Shown piece by piece: positions 48,101 through 58,826 of a stretch of 64,000 nucleotides of DNA. The stretch's first letter is position 1. Each line of letters begins with the position of its first letter. The notes beneath the pieces are model-generated. The model saw nothing but the letters and a program-made list of their open reading frames with translations. It was not told where the DNA came from and ran no database searches. Origin of the DNA: Paratinospora sagittata (taxonomy: Eukaryota; Streptophyta; Magnoliopsida; Ranunculales; Menispermaceae); NCBI GenBank assembly GCA_035771175.1, contig CM069593.1, forward strand, positions 47,119,554 to 47,183,553, written 5' to 3'. The position numbers were made by a program, and so were the translations under genes.

Positions 48101-51100
48101 TATTGTCAATGCACCCGAACAAGAGAAGTGCAAGTGGAATGCGCTATCTTTTAGGAACGAGTACACCGTCGTTCTTAGACCGTCATGCAAGGAACATGAC
48201 GAAGAATGCGATGGATGCATTCAAGGAAATGATGTCATTTTAGGGAGTCTTATTTCAATTTTAGTACGTAAGTCAGGAGTTTAATGTAAATAAAGTGCAA
48301 ATTGCTTAAAATATCTTATGATGTCTATGTTCACGATCTAGCTTGATAGAATTACACAATTGAACCTTGTTATATGCTATGTGCAATAAAATTCATTTAT
48401 TTATTTCAATGCATCATTTAGATTATGATATACATAATTCTATTGTGATCTTACAGTGGGAAAGAAATGCCTCTTTTTGCATTTTCTACTTCTTTTAATT
48501 TGCACGAAATTAATTAAATGTTAAACAAGTTTATTAAAGAAATAAGTGATGATTGTGAAACTTAGTGAGCTTTCGATCTTATTCTTTAATCCACTTATTT
48601 GTTTATTTAATGAAATTTCTGGTCGCAAATCTAAGTTAAAATGTTGTGCAATATGTTAATTGATACATGCTTTAAGTTCTAAACTTGATGTTATTACTTT
48701 CTTTTAATAGACATGTCTTCCGCTTCGAAAAACATTATTGCTGATCTGAACAAATGAGAGAAATTGAATGGAGACAACTTCGATATGTGGCATCGAAGTG
48801 TTCAGTTTATTCTGGAGGAGCAAGAGGCCCTCGAAACTCTCACCCACACCATGTCTGAACCGGAGTGTGGGACAACTGCTTAACACAAGGACATAAAAGC
48901 GTTTTAGATATGGAAACGCAAGAATAGCATAGCTCGTATCACTTTGCTTAGTAGCATGCAAGATGCCTTACTATGCCAGTTTGAGCAGTATGAGACCGCT
49001 CAAGAAACGTGGATTGCTTTGAATGATAAATTTGGGATGACATCAACAACCAAGCTATGTCAGTTGACCATTAAGTTTGACACCTATGTGAAGCGTCAAC
49101 ATCACACGATCAAACAACATCTGAGGGAATTGTCAAACATGATCCGTGAATTGAACAGTGTCGGGCATGTTCTCACGGATGAACAACAAGTCAATGCTAT
49201 CTTCCGTTCCCTTCCTTAGAACTGGGAGCATTTGAAAATAACTCTGACACATAACTACAATATCAAGACTTTTGATGATATTGCTCGTCATGTTGAATTG
49301 GAGGCTGAGCGCGTTGAAGTAGTTAAGACCTTTGCTCATTCACTAGTTGTTGAAGCTTTTGTTTTCGGTTCCAAGAAAAAGGGGAACCGTCAGTTCAAGA
49401 GGAACAACAAGAAAAACAATCTGGCACCCACAAGAAGGATCAAGAAACCTGATTACAACCGCCGCAAGAGGTGTAGGCATGGAGGTGGGCAGAAGGACAA
49501 GAAGAACATCAAATGCTACAACTGTGGAAATAATAGGCATTTCGCAAGGGAATGCACTGAACCAAAAAAGGAAAAGCTATTTTTAACTACTTTTTCTAAA
49601 TGTTATGTTTGTAGTCGTTGCTTGCTTACATAATCACATCCTATGTGGATCATTAACTTAGGACCAACGGACTACATAGCGAAAGACCGATGAGCTTTTC
49701 GTAGACTACCGTCGGATTCCAGTGGCATCTCGATGGATATTCGTAGGGAACAACAACAAGGTAGCCGCCGTCCGTGAGATTGGAACATGCAAGCTGGTGT
49801 TGCGTGGTGGACAAATCCTTCTCCTTCATGATGTCCTTTATGCACTGGACATTAGAAGGAATTTGATTTTCGTAGTAGTCCTTCTTAGTTTAGGTTTTAG
49901 TTTGAATTTTAGTAATGATGGTGTGGTTTTACAATCGAGAACTCAGTTTTATGGTTTTGGACCAATTGTGGATGGTTTTGTCATTTTGGAAACTGAATGT
50001 TTAAATTCTACTGTTAATTCAGTTTTGTCTTATGTTTCATCTTCCTCTAATTCAATTTTAGATGTAAATGTTTGGCATGCTAGATTAGGACAAATTGGGC
50101 AGGAAAGAATGATCAGATTAGCTCGAGAGGGTCTATTAGGCTCTTTAACGAGAATTGACTTGCCTATTTGTTCCCATTGTTTGACTGGTAAAGCTACCAG
50201 AAAACCTTTTATTAGTGCTTTAAGAGTCTAACAACCATTACAATTGATTCATTCTGATATTTGTGGTCCAATGAGTGTTAGAGTAAGACATGGCGTTACT
50301 TATTTTATCACATTTATTGATGATTTCTCACGTTTTGGATATATATATATATATATTTAATATCCAATAAATCAGAAGCATTGGATTGCTTCAAATGATA
50401 TGTATCGCCGGTGGAGATTCAACAAGATAAACATGTCAAAGCGTTGAGAACAGATTGAGGTCGTGAATATCTTTCCGACCAGTTTAAAGATTTTTATGAT
50501 GAAAAGGGTATCACACGTCAGCTAACCATCCCAGGTACCCCGCAACAACATGGTTTGTTGAACGCAAGAATAGAACCTTATTAGACATGATTCGCTCAAT
50601 GATGCACACGCAAATCTTCTAATTTCTTATTGACTGTTGTGTACATCCTTAACCGCGTTCTATCAAAATGGGTACCCACTACTCCATATGAACTATGGAC
50701 AGGTCGAGAACTTGACTTAAGTAGTCTGCGATCCTGAGGATCAACAACTTATGTAACCTTCCATACGATATGGAAAACTGGGAACACGTGGTAAGAAATC
50801 CATTGTTATCAAATATTCTGAACATTCTAAAGCTTATGTGTTCATTGGTGAAACTGAAGATACTATTTTTACTAAGTATGAATCAAGATATGCCACTTTC
50901 ATAGAAAATGAATTCCCTAGCAAGCATGAAGCAACTAAAAATCTTAGTTTATATGAAGTAGACCTTGAAAATCAAAATGCGCCAATAGAGGCAAATGAAG
51001 ATTTAATATCAAATGAAGTTCCAATTGAGCTACATCCAAGTGGGTGTGTCATACCACCCACTGTCATTCCAGAGGAACAGTTGCGAAGAAATATACGTAA

Positions 51101-54100
51101 AAGTATTCATCGTCGTTGATTTGAGATTGAGGGAGAAGTTTTTATGATAGCTCCACATGATGAAAGTGAACCAAAATTAGTTCAAGCAGCTCTTTCATCA
51201 GATGTTAGGGATCAATGGATGAAAGCAATGACAGAAGAAATAAAGTCAATGAAACTGAACCATGTTTGGGACTTGGTTGATTTTCCATCTAGGCGTAAAA
51301 CAATTGGGAACAAATGGGTTCTCAAAATTAAACGCAAAACAGATGGATCCATAGAGAGATATAAGGCACGTTTGGTTGCCAAGGGTTACAACCAGCAAGA
51401 AAGGATAGATTATGAAGAAACTTTCTCACCAGTAGTGAGATTTATATCTATCCGTTTGCTTTTGGCTATCGTTGCATATTTGGATTTAGAACTACATCAA
51501 ATGGATGTAAAGACTGCATTCCTGAACGGAAAATTGGATGAAGAAATATACATGCAACAACCTATGGGTTTGTTGACAAAGATCAAGAGCGCAAAGTTCG
51601 TAAGCTCAAACGATCTTTATATGGTCTAAAACAATCATCCAGACAGTGGTATCTAAGATTTCATCAAGCAGTAACATCTTATGATTTTACAATGACTGAT
51701 GAAGATTACTATGTTTACATCAAACGTTCAGATGCTCAATTTGTCTTCTTATCCTTATATGTAGATGATATTCTCCTAGCTAGAAATGACATGAGTCTCA
51801 TTGTCATAATTAAAAATTGGTTGTCTTCAACTTTTGATATGAAAGACATGGGCAAAACTAACTTCATACTGGGTGTGAAGATACATAGAAATTGTTCAAA
51901 AAAGATTTTAGCACTGTCACAAGAATAGTACATAAAAATTATACTTGAACGATTTAATATGAAATATTGCAAGCCCATTGATACACCAATCATAAAAAGT
52001 ACACACTTTAGTCAAGAAATGTGTCCTCAGACTTCAACTAAAAAAGAAAAGATGTCCAAAGTTCCATATGCGAGTGCAATTGGAAGTCTCATGTACGCAA
52101 TGATGTGCACACGCCCAGATACATGTTATGTTGTTTGATTAGTCAGCCGTTATCAATCGAATCCCAGTGAAGAACATTGGAAAGCTGTGAAGCGAATACT
52201 ACGATACTTAAAAGGAACAATGGATCTATGCCCTTGTTATCAAGGTATTGAGATGCGTTTAATGGGATACTCCAATGTTGATTGGGGTGGTGATCCAGAT
52301 GAACGCAAATCAATTTCAGGATATGCTTTCCTGCTGAACAATGGTGTTATCTCATGGAGTAGTAAGAAGCAAACATGTATTGCTCTTTCTACTATGGAAA
52401 CAAAATTTGTTGCTTGTTCAGCCGCAGTCCAAGAGACAATTTGGCTACGAAGGTTTCTAGAATATCTTCAAATGGTCAAAAATACAACGAAACCTGTCGT
52501 TATTCACAGTGATAGCCAAGTTGCAATTGTATATACTAAAGATCCAAAGTATCATGGCAAAACCAAACATATTGACATCAAGTATAATTTTGTTCGAGAC
52601 ATAATAGCACGTGGTGAAGTGTGTATACAATATATCTCTACGCATAGAATTGTGGCTGATCTATTGACTAAGCCAATTGCTAGAGATGTATTTCTTCTAC
52701 ATGTAAATCTTTGGGTTTGCGTAGGGTGAAAATTTCTTCTAGATCATTTAATAAATTTTACCCATTATTTGTCTATCTTTGTTTGTATTTGATCTATTAA
52801 TGGCACAACATGTTAGTATGTTCACAGGCTTGATTGGCTTCCTCACACAAGTAATTGCCTCTGGCACTTGATGTACTACGAGTAGAGATGAGACATTCGA
52901 CTAATGTTGCTTTGGATAGCCATATGTTACTTATAAAGATGTGTCGCCTTGATAAAAGTCAAGATGAGGTCAATAAGGACCGCTAATGGATTAACCCACT
53001 ATCCATTAAGCCTGTTGTTTAGAATCGGATATGAGATTCATTTCTTGGCGCATTACACTCATCAAGCAAGCTTTAAGGGAACTCAGGTAACGCGTATAGT
53101 CATGACTGGACTACAAATCCGTACAATGTTTTTTTTTTTTTTTGAGTTGAACATACGTTCGTACGAGTAGAATAACTCCACTGTAGCATGTAATTTTGTA
53201 TTACATGTGTAAGTCGATCACTCTGAAAGTGAGAAAATCATCCCTGCTTCCTCATTATGTGAGTTCAAAGAAGTCCATATCTATAAGTGACTGAGAGAAT
53301 GCCCTTCGTTACTTTTGACTACACCATGACGTGAAGTTTTAATGTCCGCTACTTTGGTGAGTAACATAAGGTCATGAGTAATTCGACCCTAACAGGACAT
53401 TACTGGGTAAATGGTTAATACTAAACCTACAATATACTCTTTATCGTGCGATACTAATGTTGCAACATAGAGTTAGCAATGTCAGTAAGACTACACTGTT
53501 AGATGAGATATCAAGCAATTGCCCTAACTGGATGGGGAATACTTTGATAAGGTGTGAGAAATGAATCTGGGGCATTATGAGATACCATATAACTAAAAGA
53601 AGTTGATGCTCTATGCTGGCTCCTCATGAGTTTCTAGTATAAGAGCTCCTGTTTACAAATGCGCCCACGGTCGCACGGCCCATTTACAATAACATTGATC
53701 GTTAATCACACCATGTGCGAGTGGGAGGTTATGGATCAAAATTTAAAGGGTGCCCCATGTAGTGTTCGACCTTTTCTCCTTCTACACATCATATGTGAGT
53801 GGGAGATGTTAGAAATCCTTGATCCATGTGGGCCCACAAAATATCAATAAGATAAAAGATGGTTTTCTTGATCTTATCCCATTCATATCTCATTAGAGAT
53901 CCCACTTCCTAGAATAGTGGGAGTGGGATACGTAACTACTAGGAGTGGCACCACTTTCCCATGATATACAGGATGTGTGGTTATTTCTTATGAAAGATAA
54001 CTCCTTGAGAGAAAATTAATTAACTCAAGAAACTAAGAGTTACGCGAGGTTTTTGAAGAGATTTTGGTGAAAACCAAAAAGGCTAAGTCTTTGAATTGTG

Positions 54101-55581
54101 ATTGTAATCGTTCTCAAAAGAGTATTTGGGCTGTGGATTTTGGTTCGAGGTCATTCTACCATACTTCGGAACTCACCATGCACTCACATAAGATATCGAA
54201 ACGTTTGGTAACACTTTCGTATTCTTCTATCTATTGTTTATTTATAGATAGTATATTTAATTATTACATTAACTAATACCAAAAATACGATGTTGACGAT
54301 GCTTCCGGAAGAGTTGAACTTCATCCGGAAGAGCTGACGATGAATCGACTTAACTAAAGGTAAATCTCCCAACTAAGCTAAGAACTTTCGACCTGCCAAA
54401 TAAGAGCTAAAAAGGCTATCGTGAGGAACGCTGGTGTGGTGCATGCCAATGACCCTCCAATGCCTAAGTCAGAGCTGAGTTGACTAAAATAGTAAACTGA
54501 GGTAGGAAGTTATTGTAGCCACTGAATAATACTTACCTATTTGGTTGGAATGTAGGACTATTTATAGTGGAGGGTATGGGCCCACCTAGTGGGCCATATG
54601 ACACCTTAGTGTTCTTCAAGGAGTGGTCCCCCTTAAGGAGTGATCTTCTCTCATGGAAGTGGTCCCCCCACTTCTTAGTATAACCCTGGGTCAGGTCTTC
54701 CCAAGTTGACGTTAGGTCGGCACATATGCCGACCTTGTTTCATCTGAGCTCATCTCTTCAGTTGAGGTCTTTTTCATTGTTGTTAGTTGAGATCGGCACA
54801 ATGTTGATAACTTCGCCTAATTTAGGTCGGCACTTTGGCCGACCTCATTTTATCCAAGCTTACCTCTAGACTTGGGATTACTACCATCTGAGGTCATATG
54901 TTTTAGGTTGGCTCGCTTCTCATAAGGTCGAGTTGTCGCGTTTAGCTCTTTTATTCCGCATGTTGGCACTCCATATTTTATTTCTTGCGAATTATTTATA
55001 AAAATATGGTCCAACATCTACTCCCCAACTTCCGTGATGAGATATGCCAAGGAAGTTAAAAGGTTGGAGCTCGATTATTCTAGGTCGGCATTTTAGTAGA
55101 CCTAAAAATTCTAGTCGAATATGTTGGTGTTGCATATCACTAAGTCAATACTAAGTACCTTTAAGTTGATCCAATTCAAGAGCTCAAGTTTGGTTACTTC
55201 GAGATCCGCACACTTATATCAAGTAACGAAGCAATTGCTTTAAGTGGTAAAGTGGATAGTTTTCTTATTTGTGTAAATGTAGGACAACTCAAGATACGTT
55301 GGATTTAGATCCAGTGGTCTTGAGTCGGGGGGCTCCATTATAAAAAAAACACTTAGTCAGCTCAGCTCTAACTTAGGCATCGGAGGGTTGTTGGCTGGTA
55401 CCATATCGGTGTTCATCACAATAGCCTTTTTAGCTCTTCCTTGGCAGGTCAGAAGTTCTTAGCTTAGCCGGGAGATCTACCTTTAGTTCATTCGATTCAT
55501 CGTCAACTTTTCTGGATCAAGTTTAACTCTTCCAAAAGCACCGTCTACATCATATTTTTGGTGTTGGTTAATTTTTGTGCC

Positions 55582-55621
<40 letters not shown>

Positions 55622-57761
55622 ATTCCGTACGTTTCTTTTCTCCTTTTCATATCCTAATTCTTTATATAATTGAAATTCTATGCATTTTTTTAGAGTAATT
55701 ATAGAGCAACTCTATTTCTGAACGCAATTCTCAACTTATGCTGTTGTGCGTTATTTACATAAAAAATAAAAAAATAAAAAATAAAAACTTTTTTATAGTC
55801 AAAGTGGTTGCATCACAAACTAACACGTAATACAACCTTAGGAAAAATTTTAAGGATTGCGTCTCCCCCACATTTTTCTTTTTTTTAATCTAATTTCTTT
55901 TTTTTTTAATCCCACTTATATTTTGTACTTTACAGCTATTGTAGCTCTATTAATAATCATCGTTACTAAAATTTCTACTTCTACACGGGGATAACAAGTG
56001 ATTTTTTTTTTTTATATATTTTTGGGGGGAACACCTCAGGTCAGATCAATTATGCAGCCCAAAGCCATTGCTTACGAGTTACGAGGAGAATGAGCACATT
56101 TGTGGCAGACCACTGGGTCTTCGTTTCCACAAGAAAACTGGTGATTTGTATATTGCTGATGCGTATTTTGGGTTGATGAAAGTGGGACCTGAAGGTGGCT
56201 TGGCCACTTCACTTGCAACTGAGGCTGAAGGGGTTCCATTGAAATTCACTAATGATCTTGACCTCGATGATGAAGACAATGTTTATTTCACAGATAGCAG
56301 CACCAAATACCAAAGGAGGTAAATTAATTATTTTACATTAATTCTTCTTTTTTTTTTGTCTTTTTTGAATAATTGTCAAAAAAATATAAGGCCCATTTGT
56401 ATTTTGAAGAATCAGAAACTGTTTTATGAAGAATTTTTTTTTAATATAAATTTCTCTTTTATTTTAAAAATAATTTTTGAATGGTGATCAACCAAATGTG
56501 GGCCCTAATTATATTTCTGTTCACATTTCCTTTTCTTATATTAATCACTCATGCAGTTTTTTGTTTCTAATAATAATAATAACTAGTACCGCACATATAT
56601 TTCTGACATTATCTTGTTTTTTAGGAATTTCATGCATTTAATTTATTCTGGAGAGAACTCAGGGAGGCTCTTGAAATATGATTCGATTACAAAGAAAACC
56701 AGCGTTCTTTTGAAGAACCTCCGATTTCCTAATGGGGTATCAATGAGCAAAGATAAATCTTTCTTTGTCTTCTGTGAAGGGTCCACTGGCAGGTGATTCT
56801 TTACTCCTCATCTCTATGCAAAAAGGTCCTTTTCATATTTCATAGCTACTGACATGTTTGGTTTGTGATTCAATTCAAATACGATTTTTTTGTATGCAAA
56901 ATTTTGAAAACGCAAGTGATGTTTTGATTGATAAAATTTGAAAATATATGTTTTTTAATATTTTACTCAGAAAATAACCTATTTTTTAAAAAATGATAAA
57001 AAAGTCATTTTTATTTTTATTTTTATTTTTGTATTATAGAGTCATGGCACAATAGTAAGAATTATTATCATGTGACCAATTCGAATTATAGAAACAACTT
57101 CCTGCAGCATATGACCAGATTGAGTATAATAGATCTAAAAGTGATTCGACAGTTTCTTAAGACCAGCACGTGTACATAGGAGCTTCGTGCACTTTTTTTT
57201 TTTTTTTTTTTTAATTGTATACTGGTTTTGAATCACAAATGATAACAGTCTTCTTTATTTTTCACCCTAAGGGCCTAAACCACTTAAATATTCAACCCAA
57301 TTTTATCATTTTTGTTAGCTAAAAGAAGCAACTAGTTAATTTGTTTCTATTTTTATAGACTGAGAAGATACTGGTTGAAAGGAGATAAAGCAGGAAGTTC
57401 AGAAGTATTTGCAATTCTACCTGGTTTCCCTGACAATATTAGAACCAATGAGAATGGTGAATTTTGGGTGGCAATACACACTCGTCGCTCCATGTACACT
57501 TATATATGTGGGATTTTCCCTCGACTTAGAAAATTCTTGCTGAAGCTCCCAATCCCCATTGAGATACACAGGTTGATCAACAGAAGTGGTAAGCTTGGTT
57601 CTACAATTGTCAAGTACAGTTCTGAGGGGGAGTTCTTGCAGATATTAGAGGATAGTGAAGGTAAGGTTGTGAGAGCAGTTAGTGAAGTAGAAGAAAGTGA
57701 TGGAGAGCTGTGGTTTGGAAGTGTTCTAATGCCTTTCATTGCAGTGTATCAGCCGGAATAA
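45109..57761 (+). CDS. Strictosidine synthase-like (SSL/APMAP-type) beta-propeller protein
   Basis: Four exons join in phase: 45109-45449, 56040-56318, 56625-56792 and 57359-57761 (396 aa). Residues ~8-24 (RVVAGAVFLLLALYCAI) are a signal anchor or peptide pointing to the endomembrane system or vacuole. The Str_synth six-bladed propeller includes PESIAFDLSGKGPYTGVADG, HICGRPLGLRF, GDLYIADAYFGLMKVGPEGG, FTNDLDLDDEDNVYFTDSST, LRFPNGVSMSKDKSFFVFCE, GFPDNIRTNENGEFWVAIH and, at the end, GSVLMPFIAVYQPE. SSL proteins are related to strictosidine synthase, but most plant members are not shown to make alkaloids; hydrolase or lactonase-like activity has been proposed, so substrate is unknown. Intron 1 is 10.6 kb because of nested transposons. 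The frame is intact and the gene appears functional. The assignment is to the family, not to a specific SSL number. Confidence 0.92.
45987..46461 (+). repeat. 5' LTR of the copia element
   Basis: Starts TGTTAAAAATATTTGATA and ends TTAATTATTACA. Contains a TATA-like 'ctcttataaaagataact' at about 46190-46207. Differs from the 3' LTR by scattered substitutions and the extra 'taaagtggttttta' near 46017-46030. Confidence 0.85.
46462..47757 (+). other. Leader region of the copia element
   Basis: Non-coding. Contains the primer-binding site, CCACCACCACC/GTGGTGGTGG low-complexity stretches that could pair (46860-47050), and a C-rich stretch at 47210-47370 with repeated 'gaccca/gaccag/gtccgg' units. 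Open frames here are low complexity and not gene-like. Confidence 0.6.
47758..48243 (+). pseudogene. First gag-like ORF in the copia element (161 codons)
   Basis: ATG 47758 to TAG 48243, open throughout. The middle (YKLNPEHTLSEYIGQINFMI, then LDMEDYSRVLLDSITEEWRE, FNFMKIVEELKKAEWHKM) has the pattern of the UBN2-type copia gag helical region and aligns in layout with the second gag ORF downstream. No zinc knuckle. It may be a duplicated or foreign gag fragment, or a lineage-specific extra ORF. Confidence 0.45.
48712..49633 (+). pseudogene. Copia gag with CCHC zinc knuckle, broken
   Basis: Starts MSSASKNIIADLNK, then a stop; continues EKLNGDNFDMWHRSVQFILE, QYETAQETWIALNDKFGMTS, HTIKQHLRELSNMIRELNSV and, after another stop near 49219, a basic linker and the zinc knuckle CYNCGNNRHFAREC (C-x2-C-x4-H-x4-C). 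Nucleocapsid/gag of a copia element. At least three nonsense codons before the knuckle. Confidence 0.8.
49634..52729 (+). pseudogene. Copia pol (protease, integrase, reverse transcriptase, RNase H), broken
   Basis: Protease start: the expected D-S-G-A-T reads NLGPTDYIA, so the catalytic Asp is lost. GAG-pre-integrase/integrase: VWHARLGQIG and ICSHCLTGKATRKPF, then IHSDICGPMSV and a stop inside RTD-stop-GREY. RT: WMKAMTEEIKSMKLNHVWDL, RYKARLVAKGYNQQE, MDVKTAFLNGKLDEEIYMQQ, a frameshift near 51573, and the YVDD catalytic motif at about 51758-51769. RNase H: GYSNVDWGGDPDERKSISGY and a 'DLLTKP' tail before the stop. Many stops and shifts make it non-functional. Confidence 0.88.
52730..53816 (+). 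other. 3' untranslated region of the copia element
   Basis: About 1.1 kb between the RNase H stop and the 3' LTR. No coding frame. Contains a T run at 53129-53143 and ends with the polypurine-like 'gtgagtgggaga' immediately before the LTR. Confidence 0.6.
53817..54268 (+). repeat. 3' LTR of the copia element
   Basis: Starts TGTTAGAAATCCTTGATC and ends TTAATTATTACA. Aligns along its whole length with the 5' LTR ('tcaataagataaa', 'aagaaactaag', 'tttggtgaaaaccaaaaagg', 'aactcacc-tgcactcacat'). Confidence 0.88.
54488..55352. other. Interior of the long-TIR element
   Basis: Non-coding. Repeatedly carries a 'taggtcggca' motif, three times in short palindromes: 54715-54734 (ggtcggcacatatgccgacc), 54825-54844 (ggtcgg...ggccgacc) and 55083-55102 (ggtcggcattttagtagacc, imperfect). 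Further half-sites occur near 54790 and 54903. No transposase frame. Confidence 0.6.
55353..55585 (-). repeat. Right terminal inverted repeat of the long-TIR element
   Basis: The reverse complement starts TGTTGGCACAAAAATTAACC and tracks the left repeat (45969-45986 plus 54269-54487) for about 235 bp, with scattered substitutions. Confidence 0.8.
55581..55620. repeat. (CA)n/(TA)n microsatellite at the right edge of the long-TIR element
   Basis: About 14 CA units followed by 'tatatata'. It adjoins the TIR terminus and obscures the target-site duplication. The left edge of the element is likewise preceded by 'tatatatat'. Confidence 0.9.
57041..57212. mobile_element. Old Au-like SINE in SSL intron 3
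   Basis: Diverged copy: A-box-like 'atggcacaatagtaag', degenerate B box 'tgtgaccaattcgaattata', 'gaaacaacttcctgcag', 'taggagcttcgtgcac' and a 20 T tail. This is the same order as the SINE at 30796 but far more mutated and with a longer 5' end. Confidence 0.6.
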
Positions 57762-57876
57762 GGTGGTCAATGTATATATATAATTCTGTTAGATGTTTAT
57801 GGGTATAACATAAAGTGGTATGTGTTTGAAATAATAATTTTAGGGATGGTAATAATGTAATGTGTTGAGATGATCA

Positions 57877-57920
57877 ATGCCTTTCATTGCAGTGTATCAG
57901 CTGGAATAAGGTGGTTAATG
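57877..57920. repeat. Duplicate of the SSL stop-codon region in its 3' flank
   Basis: 'aatgcctttcattgcagtgt' followed by 'atcagctggaataaggtgg' repeats 57728-57771 (last codons MPFIAVYQPE, stop and a few 3' UTR bases), with only two or three substitutions. A local direct duplication about 150 bp apart. Confidence 0.85.
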
Positions 57921-58826
57921 GATATAATTCTTTCTACTCTTAACTTTTAAATAGAAACATATGTGGAGATGATGTTATAAAATATTATATGTTTCTAAAA
58001 TATTTTAAAATATCAGAGAATTAATGTCAAAGTTTTTTTTATATGTTTTGTAGTATTAAAATATTTTGTTAAAGCTTGTAATATTTTTATTAATTATTTA
58101 AGGCTATCTATGCATCTCACAAGTTTATACACTTGAATATATAGAGAAAGAAAAAAAAATAGAATGAAAAGCTATTTAACTACGGGGATGTTGAAGCAGT
58201 AACAATTCTAGTGCTTATAACCTTCGCTTTTCCTTCTTTCTCTTTCGATCTCGGCTGCTGCAAACCGCCAAACCATTATCCGCTAGTTCGTCTTGAAGAT
58301 CGCCGCTGCAATCCTCTCCGCCAAGGGTAAGGGTTCTCAACGCAATAACTTCTCTCTCCGGGTTTCACCTCAGGTTGCCGCTTCGTGCTCGCCACTGATC
58401 TATCTAGGTCAGTCTTCCCCTCCCCCTTTCTTATTAATTACTTCTTCCAGACCATTTTCTCTAATCCTCTCCCACCAATCTCTATTTCTCTACTTCGTTT
58501 TTTGGGTTGCGAATGGATTGAGTCTAAGAGTTGTGCTAATCACTTGAATCATAAAATGTTATATTTTTTATACTTTATTTTCGGATTTATGATTCATAAA
58601 TTTGAAGTGGGATCTCGGAACCATGTCTCTACTAAGTTTCAATACAGGGGCAGGTTTTAATTTCCTTGTAAAACAAGCCATTCAAGCACAAATAAAGGAA
58701 CCTATTACTTTGTCCACCTTTGTAAATGCTATGTAACTTGCCTTGTTGTAGATATATGTCATATTTCTTTTATATATATTGTATTCTTGTATTGATTGAA
58801 ACTACCCGTTTTATTTAGGTGAATCT
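57921..58826 (+). other. Intergenic gap, then FOLB promoter, leader exon and leader intron
   Basis: AT-rich to about 58190, then a pyrimidine-rich leader. A donor at 58408 (ctatctag|gtcagt) and an acceptor ending at 58818 (tttatttag|gtgaat) fit a 5' UTR intron just before the FOLB ATG. The open frame at 58293 lacks an ATG, so no transit peptide is claimed. Confidence 0.5.

Larger units (their letters stand above)
45987..54268 (+). mobile_element. Full-length but decayed Ty1/copia retrotransposon (8.28 kb)
   Basis: 5' LTR 45987-46461, tRNA-iMet-type primer-binding site at about 46464-46475 (tgtatcagagca), gag-like and pol regions in copia order (protease, integrase, RT, RNase H), a purine-rich 'gtgagtgggaga' before the 3' LTR, and 3' LTR 53817-54268. 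Flanks are ATAAC (45982-45986) and TTAAC (54269-54273), a 5 bp target duplication with one difference. It sits in the left TIR of another element, inside SSL intron 1, in the gene's orientation. The LTRs differ by many substitutions and a 14 bp indel, and all coding parts contain stops, so the insertion is old. Confidence 0.9.
45969..55585. mobile_element. DNA element with ~235 bp terminal inverted repeats (MULE-like), split by a copia insertion
   Basis: The left terminus (45969-45986, TGTTGGTGCAAAAATAAC) continues after the copia element at 54269 and pairs as an inverted repeat with 55353-55585. Matched blocks include left 'ccaaaaatacgatgttgacg' vs right-complement 'ccaaaaatatgatgtagacg', 'gacgatgaatcga', 'ctaaaggta-atctccc', 'gctaagctaagaactt', 'gacctgcca', 'aagagctaaaaaggctat' and 'gatgcctaagt-agagctga'. 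Without the copia insert the element is about 1.3 kb. Long TIRs and absence of a transposase suggest a non-autonomous Mutator-like or foldback element. The target duplication is masked by the TA/CA microsatellites on each side. Confidence 0.75.

Noticed and set aside
58293..58547. N-terminal extension or transit peptide for FOLB
   Set aside because: The frame has no ATG (it opens at TTG) and contains a strong donor; a 5' UTR intron is more likely.
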